Assembly: GCA_946800325.1 (NCBI GenBank)
Contig: OX326961.1
Coordinates: forward strand, 41,940,215 to 42,004,214
Source of the DNA: Luzula sylvatica
Lineage: Eukaryota; Streptophyta; Magnoliopsida; Poales; Juncaceae
Length of the DNA: 64,000 nt
Reading direction: 5' to 3'
Position numbers and translations under genes: made by a program. Below the pieces are notes generated by a model. The model saw only the letters and a program-made list of their open reading frames with translations, did not search any database and was not told where the DNA came from. Shown here piece by piece: positions 1 through 8,613 of the stretch. Each line of letters begins with the position of its first letter. Positions within the stretch are counted from its first letter, which is position 1.

Positions 1-467
1 TTCTCTTATATAGTAATTTAAACTATACTGAAATTATGTTATATATTTTCATTACATTTATCTTGGTTTTTATTGCCAGTGTGGAATGAAATGGATCGAG
101 AAGCAAAACAGAAGTTTGAAGAAAACATTTCAATTTCGAATGATTGTTTGAAATCTTTAAAAGAAGGATCATGCTGGAAATATATCCTCAATTCGAAGCA
201 TGAACACTAAATGCATTAAAGAGGATTACTTGGTAAAATATTTCTTATTTTACCTTTTTTTATATTTGATTAAGTGTTAATTAATTTATTAATGATTGTA
301 CTGTTAATTAAATTGAACAGGATGGAAGTCCATTGAGGAATATGAACCGAGAGGCACAAATTCAAATCCCAAGCTTGGACTCAATTGAGGATTTGAGATC
401 GAATTTGGAAAACATGATTGCTGAATTTCAAGAAAAGGGTAAATTGACAATTGGCGAAAAGGAGTAA
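1..467 (+). pseudogene. kinesin-5 3' end, duplicate copy A (broken)
   Basis: This is the last part of a kinesin-5 gene, homologous to the final two exons of the intact gene at 44,497-49,417. The pieces are exon 21 (about 78-229), its intron, and exon 22 (321-467). Compared with the intact gene, exon 21 has single-base insertions that shift the frame (an extra A in the run near 160 and an extra G near 175). Exon 22 stops early at a TAA (465-467), 49 codons in, where the intact gene reads on for 18 more. No motor domain is present. It is identical or nearly so to 5,389-5,855 and continues off the left edge. It is clearly a pseudogene fragment, although it could still be transcribed. Confidence 0.85.
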
Positions 468-1259
468 AAAAGTAGTGCGATAAGAAGCCCTTTAACGCAA
501 TTAAATCACAATGATGATTGATTTGCTTAAAACTTTATTTGTTTGTTTGTATATAGTGATGGTGTAATCGTGTTTGTTTGTATTGCGTTTGTTTGTATTG
601 CGTTTGTTTGTTTTGCGTTTGTTTGTTTTGCGTTTGTTTGTTTTGCATTTGTTGTGTGCAACTAGAAGCTTGTTAAAAATATTAACTAGTGTGTGTGCAC
701 TGTGCTGTAATGTATTAAGTACTTGCTTGTTTGTATTGTGCTTGTTGTGTGCAATTAGAAGTTTGTTAAAAGATTTAACTAGCGTGCTGTAATTTTAGTA
801 ATTGCTTGTTTGATCAAATTTTTTTTTTTAGTAATTGCTTGTTTGTTTTGGGATTGTTGTGTGCAATTAGAAGCTTGTTCAAAAAATTAACAAGTGTGTT
901 ATAACAACTAGGGAGTTGGTTCTCGGTTTGCTATGAATTCAGTAGTTGAGAACCGAATTTTCAAAGTCTGTGTATTGCTAACAATCCAAATCTTCATTTC
1001 ATTCATTTCTACGGATCCCTAAAACCCGAAATTAGATTCTAGAGTTTACGAAATCTGGATTTGATATGATTCCGAGATTCTGTATCTTCAATTTAGCATG
1101 AATCGGCAATGAGTTTCTCGGGTATAAAATTAATCCGGAATTTGAATTCCTGCGTATAAGGAACCGTCCTGTGAAATCTCCAATTTCTTAGTCGTTCATA
1201 ACTTCATCGTACATCTTCTTCTTCGATCAAGGGTTAGGGTTTCCGCAGGAGTTTCAAGG
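468..1259 (+). other. kinesin-5 3' flank plus NOSIP-type promoter/5' UTR, duplicated
   Basis: No gene here. The first part (about 530-650) is a degenerate tandem run of TTTGTTTGT and TTTTGCG words. It matches the 3' flank of the intact kinesin-5 at 49,430-49,720, which has fewer units. The second part (about 900-1,259) matches the DNA just upstream of the intact NOSIP start at 57,639, including the GGGTTAGGGTTT word close to the ATG. The same block recurs at 5,860-6,647, 49,418-50,086, 53,316-54,049 and 56,892-57,638. It is probably the promoter and leader of the NOSIP gene, copied with the fragments. Confidence 0.7.
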
Positions 1260-1460
1260 ATGCCTCAAAGACACTCGAAGAACAACAACGATCTTGCCTA
1301 CTTCACCTACGAGGAAAACGGAAGCTTGGAACGATTAGGTAAAGATTCGATCAAGCCGTTTGATTCGTGCTCTCTCTGCCTCAAGCCGTTCATCGACCCG
1401 CTTTGTTGCCTCAAAGGTCACGTATTTTCTCTTTTCCGTTCTTTATTCGTCTTTTGTTGA
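1260..1460 (+). pseudogene. NOSIP/CSU1-like 5' fragment, copy A
   Basis: This is a 66-codon open frame whose first about 54 codons match exon 1 of the intact gene at 57,639. It keeps the start, the conserved FTYEE stretch and the first cysteines of the modified RING (CSLC...DPLCCLKGH). Two lesions mark it. An 18-base in-frame deletion removes the KLGYGTQ segment after FTYEE. The coding match also ends right after the GHVF codons, where unrelated pyrimidine-rich DNA follows and the frame soon stops. The second half of the RING is missing, so no E3 function is expected. The same lesions occur in the copies at 6,648, 50,087 and 54,050, so all four share one broken ancestor. It may supply a promoter and 5' exon to downstream sequence, but that is inference. 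Confidence 0.8.
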
Positions 1461-2091
1461 GATCTTCTTCTTTCTCTTTCTAAATCGAAGCTTTTTATCG
1501 ATTTTGCATGCCCTCCTGGATTTGCTGCACTCTTTCCGCAATTTACTTGAGGATCTTCATCCTCAAAGCTAGTTTATTTGGTACTCGTTCTCCTCCACCA
1601 TGACAGATTGAGGCTAAATCTGTCTCACTTTGCTGGTACGTCGTCAATTTCTCTCTTTTTCATCTTTTTTTTCTCTTTCTGTTCCGAACCAAATAGAGTT
1701 TTTTGTCTTTTTTTCATGAGAAAAAATATCAAAGCGTAAATATGTTTGCCATGAACTTGATTAACTGGGCCGAATTGATTTAAAAACCGTGTATTGGACT
1801 GGGCTCTCTTTCATTTAAGTAATTCTTCATGAAACACGACTCTTCACTTGAAGAGATGTCTAAAGATTTCCCCATTTATAAACTACTAACGTCTCTTCAA
1901 AGAATATACCTGTGTGCTGTGTATATATATCAACACACAGTTAATTCTTTTTCTTCTTCTTCATTGTTTCATATTCTTCTTCTTCTTCTTCTTCTTCTTC
2001 TTCTTCTTCTTCATTGTTTCATTGGTGTGCAATATACTTTTTTCTTCTTCTTCTTCTTCTTCTTCTTCTTCTTCTTCATTGTTCTACATCA
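1461..2091 (+). promoter_or_regulatory. upstream region and CTT-rich leader of orphan ORF copy A
   Basis: A TATA-like box (gtatatatatcaa, about 1,921-1,933) sits about 160 bp before the ORF. The first ATG after it on this strand is the ORF start at 2,092. The leader between them is made mostly of (TTC)n runs broken by repeated cattgtttcat words. Pyrimidine-rich CTT leaders are common in plant 5' UTRs. The arrangement therefore looks like a real small promoter and 5' UTR rather than an accidental ORF. The 18-mer AAATCGAAGCTTTTTATC lies at 1,482-1,499 and recurs at junctions elsewhere in the window. Confidence 0.5.
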
Positions 2092-2601
2092 ATGGCATTC
2101 TCTCCAGAATACTTCTCTCATCCCATCAGAGACCAAGGCATGGTGATTCCTCTTCCGAGGGATTGGTTTGTACAAGGAAACGAAATCACTGTTCCATGGA
2201 TATTGCAAGTATGTCCAGATCCGTGGAATCCCGATTTATTGAGGGTCACTCCAATAGGAATGATAGAAATCCCCAATCTGAATACCACTAGGACTCCGAT
2301 TGGAGAATTTGAAGCGATATCAAGTCCATCTTCTGCAACTGCAAGTAGGGACTTTGAAGATTCTGATCTATCCTCTTCTCTTGAAGACATCGAAGAAGAA
2401 ATAGAAGATTTTCTCAAAGCATGTCCTATTGCTTTATTGTTGCCAGAAGACCCGTTTCATGTCGAAACGCCGAGAATTCAAAATTCGGATCTATCATTTC
2501 CTTTTGACGACATCGAAGAAGACATAGAAAGATTGCTCATAGAATGTGATTGGAGGAGAGGAAGACCGGCCCGATCTCGATCTCTACTAGCGTATTTGTT
2601 T

Positions 2602-2607
<6 letters not shown>
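2092..2607 (+). CDS. orphan 171-aa acidic protein, copy A
   Basis: I do not recognise this protein. It opens [10 protein letters not shown] and has no signal peptide or membrane segment. The N-terminal half is proline-rich with PLPRDWF and PDPWNPDLL motifs. The second half is acidic and internally repeated: [18 protein letters not shown] (91-108) matches [18 protein letters not shown] (132-149). The C-terminus is basic (about residues 155-165, [11 protein letters not shown]), then SLLAYLFQ. The TGA stop is formed by the first bases of the following GA microsatellite. I start at 2,092 because it is the first ATG after the TATA-like box and the frame upstream is only CTT repeat. Five copies in this window keep the frame open, with no frameshift in 516 bp. 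Either it is coding and selected, or the copies are too young to have decayed. Function unknown. Confidence 0.55.
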
Positions 2608-2638
<31 letters not shown>

Positions 2639-2689
2639 TGTGTGTGTGTGTGTGCGTGCGTGTGTGTGTGTGACTGAGAGTGTGTGTGA

Positions 2690-2745
<56 letters not shown>

Positions 2746-2784
2746 CTGAGAGTGTGTGTGAACATGTGTGTGTGTGTGTGTGTG
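2605..2784 (+). repeat. compound (GA)n(GT)n microsatellite with 2 minisatellite cores, copy A
   Basis: (GA)n runs straight from the orphan ORF stop into (GT)n. The GT tract is interrupted twice by a core reading gactgagagtgtgtgtgaac followed by atg. Translations of this tract on either strand give only His-Thr, Cys-Val or Arg-Glu strings and are not genes. Confidence 0.95.
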
Positions 2785-3231
2785 CCCTAATTGATTGATC
2801 AAACATGAAAACAGATTGTGATTGTGATTGACTTTTGTCTCTTATTTGATCTTTACCATTGTAGTTCTTAATTGAGTCAACAGTAGTTAGCATTTAGAAA
2901 TTGAATCTTGATCATAAGCTTAATTTTTCTATGTAATGATCATTGAAGCACTTAAGTTTGTCAACTCAGATCTGTAGTCTTAATCTACCAAGTAGAAAAA
3001 CAAAAACGAAAAACGAAAATCTTCAAAAGAATAAAGATAAGGTTGCAATAAATTTGAGGTTCAGTTCAGTACAACAAAAATGCAATACAAACTAAGTTGA
3101 AATTACACAGAAAGTGAAAGGAAGTAAAATAGTTTCAGGTTATTTGTACCATAGTTGAAAACTTAACATTTAGGTTTATGTACAGTTTCGAACTTGATAA
3201 AATCCTTATACAAAAAAAAAAAAAAAACACG
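2785..3231. other. non-coding spacer between orphan ORF and B3 exon, copy A
   Basis: AT-rich sequence with no gene seen. It is the shared 3' flank of the orphan ORF (+) and of the last B3 exon (-), so it may hold the polyadenylation signals of both. It recurs at 8,165-8,613, about 51,666-51,897 (partial), 55,816-56,368 and, inverted, 18,735-19,147. A poly(A) run of 15 sits near 3,212. Confidence 0.6.
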
Positions 3232-3438
3232 TTAAAGAAGATCAATTTCCTTAACAACATGAACAAGCATAGTGTCCTTAGAAATGAGTTCGAAATCGCA
3301 TTTATCTCCTGCTTTCAATCCATATTCCTCGGCGAACGTTTTCCACCCCAAACTGCACATTCGACCCTCTTTCGACACGTTCATAAAGTAACGCACGCGC
3401 CATTCTTTTCCCTCAGAATTCTTCAGTATCATTTCGCA
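3232..3438 (-). pseudogene. B3-domain last exon, orphaned copy A
   Basis: Isolated copy of the terminal exon of the B3 gene at 8,614-10,890. It encodes the C-terminal half of a B3 fold (NSEGKEWRVRYFMNV, a GW-x-FAEEYGL-KAGDKC segment, then DFELISKDTMLV) and ends in a stop at 3,232. A potential acceptor (ctcaaag) precedes codon 1, but no upstream B3 exons exist here, because sequence identity to the B3 locus ends about 220 bp further on. One difference from the parental exon is WKT against WKS. It cannot make a complete DNA-binding domain. Confidence 0.8.
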
Positions 3439-3660
3439 CTTTGAGGTGAGCTTGTTTTCTAAGCAAAATGTCCTTGAAAGAGTCTACATAATTTTTAAGC
3501 AAAACAAAATGTGCAATGTCATGGTTTTGATGTAGTTAGAATATTAGATTTTTTGGATATTTATTTTTAGGAAAGAGATTACACAATTACAATATAATTG
3601 CAAGTAATATGGTATGGCCTCACAAAAGTCCATGTTTGTGTCTTTTCAGGTCGATTTTTT

Positions 3661-4195
3661 AATTTACATATTAATTATGATGTAATAAATTATGTATTTG
3701 AATTGAATTTTGTATATTAATTTGATTATGTAATTATGTTGTCAAATTGACTAATTTAGGTATTGGATTAATTATGTCGTCAATTAGAGAAATTGTTAAG
3801 ATTTAAAATTAAATATTGAAAAAAAAAAGATATTTTTTTTGAAGAAATTTGGAGAGGGCTTAGAATCCCCTTCCAAATAATTTTTCATTTCATTAAGATA
3901 ATTGTACAAACTAATCTGGTGAACGAAATGAGTACTAGCCCTATGTTAGTTAATTTAAATTAATTAAATAACTATGGCCTAAAAATTCAGCAATTTATTT
4001 AAAGTGTAAAAGCCCACAACTAGCAGGCCTACTGGCTAGTTCAATGATCTTTCATCTTTGACCTAGACCCTTGCATTTTCTTCACAGTCGCCTGCACTCT
4101 TCTCAGATGATCAAATCGAAGCTTTTTATCAGGAAATTATAAATCGAAGCTTTTTATCAGATAAGCAAATTATAAATCGAAGCTTTTTATCGATG
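3661..4195. repeat. AT-rich junction segment with dispersed repeat and three copies of an 18-mer
   Basis: This stretch is unique to unit A. About 3,661-3,790 is the reverse complement of a segment near 22,470-22,575, with clear similarity, so it is a dispersed repeat. At the right end the 18-mer AAATCGAAGCTTTTTATC occurs three times (4,113-4,130, 4,141-4,158 and 4,174-4,191) immediately before kinesin-5 exon 16 sequence starts at about 4,196. No gene seen. Confidence 0.6.
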
Positions 4196-4553
4196 CAAGA
4201 AATATCCGAAACTACTCTCGATTTCTTTAATGATGTGAAGAAACAATCCATTGATCTAATTATGAAAATCGAAGATAATCAAATCAAGGTTTCGAGCCAA
4301 CTCGACGAGTTTCAGAGATCATTTGAGGTTTTTCTTTATTTTTTATTATTTATTATTTATATATATAATAGTCATTTCTTGTTTATGTAAATGTGTTGGC
4401 TTTTCATTGGACAGGAAGAGTCTGATAATCAGGAAAAGGCTGCGCTCGATCAAATTGCTGGAATATTATCGAATTTAAAAGCTAAAAAAAAATATAATGG
4501 TTAGTATTTTTAAAAATAGAATTATCAACAAAAAGTGGATTCAGATTCAGAAT

Positions 4554-4617
<64 letters not shown>

Positions 4618-5855
4618 CCTCCAAAATGTGAATTATCATGTGATATTGCAAAGGGTTTATGTGATATTTTCTATGTTTTGTAGGGGGTATCAATGATATT
4701 TATCATTCTGTAGGGGTATATGTGAAATTGGACCTAAATGAAAATACTTACAAAATTTGGGTAATTTTGATAAATGTGCAGGTGTCTGATGCGGTGGATA
4801 ATCTGAATCAAAATATGAACAAAGATAATAACAAGATATTATTAGAGATTAATGATATGTATCAAATATCAAAAGATACTGAGAAAGATTGGATTAAATA
4901 CACTGACGATTTAGAAAACCAGTTCGAAAACGACAGAGCTGAAAATGATGATATCAGAGACGAATCTGTGCGTAAAGTGGAGCACTGGTAATTTTTATCT
5001 TTTTAGAGTTATTAAAAAATACTTTTGCTTTAATTTCCGTGCAAAAATTAATAAATCGTTTATTTAAATTTGATGCAGCTTGAAGAGAGTGGATGAATCG
5101 AATTACCACTTGCTACACGCTCAGTATTCGATTGAGAATTTAAACAAAAGTTATTATAAGGAAATGGACCACTATAATAAGTAAGTTTGTTTTAATTATG
5201 TAATCATTTTTATTTATTCGTCTTTATAAACATATTTTTATTTTGACTTTGATTTATTTTTTGCCGTAAAAGGAGAAGAGAAAATAGAAGGGATTTGAAA
5301 AAGATTTTATCAGTCTCGCCAGAAAATCAGTCCAAGATTCAGGATTCGGTTTCGGATATACTAATTTCTTCTCAAAGTAATAATTTATTTCTCTTATATA
5401 GTAATTTAAACTATACTGAAATTATGTTATATATTTTCATTACATTTATCTTGGTTTTTATTGCCAGTGTGGAATGAAATGGATCGAGAAGCAAAACAGA
5501 AGTTTGAAGAAAACATTTCAATTTCGAATGATTGTTTGAAATCTTTAAAAGAAGGATCATGCTGGAAATATATCCTCAATTCGAAGCATGAACACTAAAT
5601 GCATTAAAGAGGATTACTTGGTAAAATATTTCTTATTTTACCTTTTTTTATATTTGATTAAGTGTTAATTAATTTATTAATGATTGTACTGTTAATTAAA
5701 TTGAACAGGATGGAAGTCCATTGAGGAATATGAACCGAGAGGCACAAATTCAAATCCCAAGCTTGGACTCAATTGAGGATTTGAGATCGAATTTGGAAAA
5801 CATGATTGCTGAATTTCAAGAAAAGGGTAAATTGACAATTGGCGAAAAGGAGTAA
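4196..5855 (+). pseudogene. kinesin-5 exons 16-22, duplicate copy B (broken)
   Basis: Homologous to exons 16 (partial, from 4,196), 17 (4,415-4,500), 18 (4,782-4,987), 19 (about 5,079-5,180), 20 (about 5,267-5,376), 21 (about 5,466-5,617) and 22 (5,709-5,855) of the intact kinesin-5. This part encodes only the coiled-coil stalk and tail. Disabling changes include one extra A in the run near 4,484 (exon 17 frameshift), loss of the acceptor AG before exon 20 (gccg for gcag near 5,264), insertions in exon 21 and an early TAA in exon 22 (5,853-5,855). The intron after exon 17 is about 190 bp longer than in the intact gene and holds a long (AT)n. Confidence 0.85.
4557..4615. repeat. (AT)n microsatellite, about 29 units
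   Basis: Pure AT dinucleotide run inside the enlarged kinesin-5 intron. The same place in the copy at 52,055-52,075 has about 10 units. Confidence 0.95.
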
Positions 5856-6647
5856 AAAAGTAGTGCGATAAGAAGCCCTTTAACGCAATTAAATCACAAT
5901 GATGATTGATTTGCTTAAAACTTTATTTGTTTGTTTGTATATAGTGATGGTGTAATCGTGTTTGTTTGTATTGCGTTTGTTTGTATTGCGTTTGTTTGTT
6001 TTGCGTTTGTTTGTTTTGCGTTTGTTTGTTTTGCATTTGTTGTGTGCAACTAGAAGCTTGTTAAAAATATTAACTAGTGTGTGTGCACTGTGCTGTAATG
6101 TATTAAGTACTTGCTTGTTTGTATTGTGCTTGTTGTGTGCAATTAGAAGTTTGTTAAAAGATTTAACTAGCGTGCTGTAATTTTAGTAATTGCTTGTTTG
6201 ATCAAATTTTTTTTTTTAGTAATTGCTTGTTTGTTTTGGGATTGTTGTGTGCAATTAGAAGCTTGTTCAAAAAATTAACAAGTGTGTTATAACAACTAGG
6301 GAGTTGGTTCTCGGTTTGCTATGAATTCAGTAGTTGAGAACCGAATTTTCAAAGTCTGTGTATTGCTAACAATCCAAATCTTCATTTCATTCATTTCTAC
6401 GGATCCCTAAAACCCGAAATTAGATTCTAGAGTTTACGAAATCTGGATTTGATATGATTCCGAGATTCTGTATCTTCAATTTAGCATGAATCGGCAATGA
6501 GTTTCTCGGGTATAAAATTAATCCGGAATTTGAATTCCTGCGTATAAGGAACCGTCCTGTGAAATCTCCAATTTCTTAGTCGTTCATAACTTCATCGTAC
6601 ATCTTCTTCTTCGATCAAGGGTTAGGGTTTCCGCAGGAGTTTCAAGG
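5856..6647 (+). other. kinesin-5 3' flank plus NOSIP-type promoter, unit B
   Basis: Copy of 468-1,259 at an offset of 5,388 bp. No gene in it. Confidence 0.7.
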
Positions 6648-6848
6648 ATGCCTCAAAGACACTCGAAGAACAACAACGATCTTGCCTACTTCACCTACGA
6701 GGAAAACGGAAGCTTGGAACGATTAGGTAAAGATTCGATCAAGCCGTTTGATTCGTGCTCTCTCTGCCTCAAGCCGTTCATCGACCCGCTTTGTTGCCTC
6801 AAAGGTCACGTATTTTCTCTTTTCCGTTCTTTATTCGTCTTTTGTTGA
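6648..6848 (+). pseudogene. NOSIP/CSU1-like 5' fragment, copy B
   Basis: Identical in content to the fragment at 1,260-1,460. It has the same 18-base deletion and the same loss of match after the GHVF codons, leaving half a RING. Confidence 0.8.
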
Positions 6849-7479
6849 GATCTTCTTCTTTCTCTTTCTAAATCGAAGCTTTTTATCGATTTTGCATGCC
6901 CTCCTGGATTTGCTGCACTCTTTCCGCAATTTACTTGAGGATCTTCATCCTCAAAGCTAGTTTATTTGGTACTCGTTCTCCTCCACCATGACAGATTGAG
7001 GCTAAATCTGTCTCACTTTGCTGGTACGTCGTCAATTTCTCTCTTTTTCATCTTTTTTTTCTCTTTCTGTTCCGAACCAAATAGAGTTTTTTGTCTTTTT
7101 TTCATGAGAAAAAATATCAAAGCGTAAATATGTTTGCCATGAACTTGATTAACTGGGCCGAATTGATTTAAAAACCGTGTATTGGACTGGGCTCTCTTTC
7201 ATTTAAGTAATTCTTCATGAAACACGACTCTTCACTTGAAGAGATGTCTAAAGATTTCCCCATTTATAAACTACTAACGTCTCTTCAAAGAATATACCTG
7301 TGTGCTGTGTATATATATCAACACACAGTTAATTCTTTTTCTTCTTCTTCATTGTTTCATATTCTTCTTCTTCTTCTTCTTCTTCTTCTTCTTCTTCTTC
7401 ATTGTTTCATTGGTGTGCAATATACTTTTTTCTTCTTCTTCTTCTTCTTCTTCTTCTTCTTCTTCATTGTTCTACATCA
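6849..7479 (+). promoter_or_regulatory. upstream region and CTT-rich leader of orphan ORF copy B
   Basis: Copy of 1,461-2,091. The TATA-like box is at about 7,309-7,321, followed by the (TTC)n leader and the ORF start at 7,480. Confidence 0.5.
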
Positions 7480-7989
7480 ATGGCATTCTCTCCAGAATAC
7501 TTCTCTCATCCCATCAGAGACCAAGGCATGGTGATTCCTCTTCCGAGGGATTGGTTTGTACAAGGAAACGAAATCACTGTTCCATGGATATTGCAAGTAT
7601 GTCCAGATCCGTGGAATCCCGATTTATTGAGGGTCACTCCAATAGGAATGATAGAAATCCCCAATCTGAATACCACTAGGACTCCGATTGGAGAATTTGA
7701 AGCGATATCAAGTCCATCTTCTGCAACTGCAAGTAGGGACTTTGAAGATTCTGATCTATCCTCTTCTCTTGAAGACATCGAAGAAGAAATAGAAGATTTT
7801 CTCAAAGCATGTCCTATTGCTTTATTGTTGCCAGAAGACCCGTTTCATGTCGAAACGCCGAGAATTCAAAATTCGGATCTATCATTTCCTTTTGACGACA
7901 TCGAAGAAGACATAGAAAGATTGCTCATAGAATGTGATTGGAGGAGAGGAAGACCGGCCCGATCTCGATCTCTACTAGCGTATTTGTTT

Positions 7990-7995
<6 letters not shown>
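7480..7995 (+). CDS. orphan 171-aa acidic protein, copy B
   Basis: Same protein as copy A at 2,092-2,607; I saw no amino-acid change. It has the same QVCPDPWNP segment that separates A and B from the three other copies. It lies tail to tail with the complete B3 gene (8,614-10,890, -), about 620 bp away across the GA/GT tract. Its stop again comes from the GA repeat. Confidence 0.55.
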
Positions 7996-8020
<25 letters not shown>

Positions 8021-8071
8021 TGTGTGTGTGTGTGTGCGTGCGTGTGTGTGTGTGACTGAGAGTGTGTGTGA

Positions 8072-8125
<54 letters not shown>

Positions 8126-8164
8126 CTGAGAGTGTGTGTGAACATGTGTGTGTGTGTGTGTGTG
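7993..8164 (+). repeat. compound (GA)n(GT)n microsatellite, copy B
   Basis: Same structure as 2,605-2,784 with a shorter GA and GT run and two minisatellite cores. The length difference from unit A is one of the few differences between the tandem units. Confidence 0.95.
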
Positions 8165-8613
8165 CCCTAATTGATTGATCAAACATGAAAACAGATTGTG
8201 ATTGTGATTGACTTTTGTCTCTTATTTGATCTTTACCATTGTAGTTCTTAATTGAGTCAACAGTAGTTAGCATTTAGAAATTGAATCTTGATCATAAGCT
8301 TAATTTTTCTATGTAATGATCATTGAAGCACTTAAGTTTGTCAACTCAGATCTGTAGTCTTAATCTACCAAGTAGAAAAACAAAAACGAAAAACGAAAAT
8401 CTTCAAAAGAATAAAGATAAGGTTGCAATAAATTTGAGGTTCAGTTCAGTACAACAAAAATGCAATACAAACTAAGTTGAAATTACACAGAAAGTGAAAG
8501 GAAGTAAAATAGTTTCAGGTTATTTGTACCATAGTTGAAAACTTAACATTTAGGTTTATGTACAGTTTCGAACTTGATAAAATCCTTATACAAAAAAAAA
8601 AAAAAAAAACACG

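Noticed and set aside
574..792. FVLRLFVLRL-type peptide (also at 5,962)
   Set aside because: Translation of the TTTGTTTGTTTTGCG tandem words from a non-ATG start in the kinesin-5 3' flank.
1829..2146. Frames rich in Leu, Phe or Ser over the CTT leader (also at 7.2, 20.2, 50.7 and 54.9 kb)
   Set aside because: All three frames of (TTC)n are open. The true ATG of the orphan ORF lies after the repeat.
2118..2417. 99-codon frame opposite the orphan ORF, open in every copy
   Set aside because: It overlaps the orphan ORF in antisense and has no promoter or leader of its own. Its conservation follows from the near-identity of the copies.
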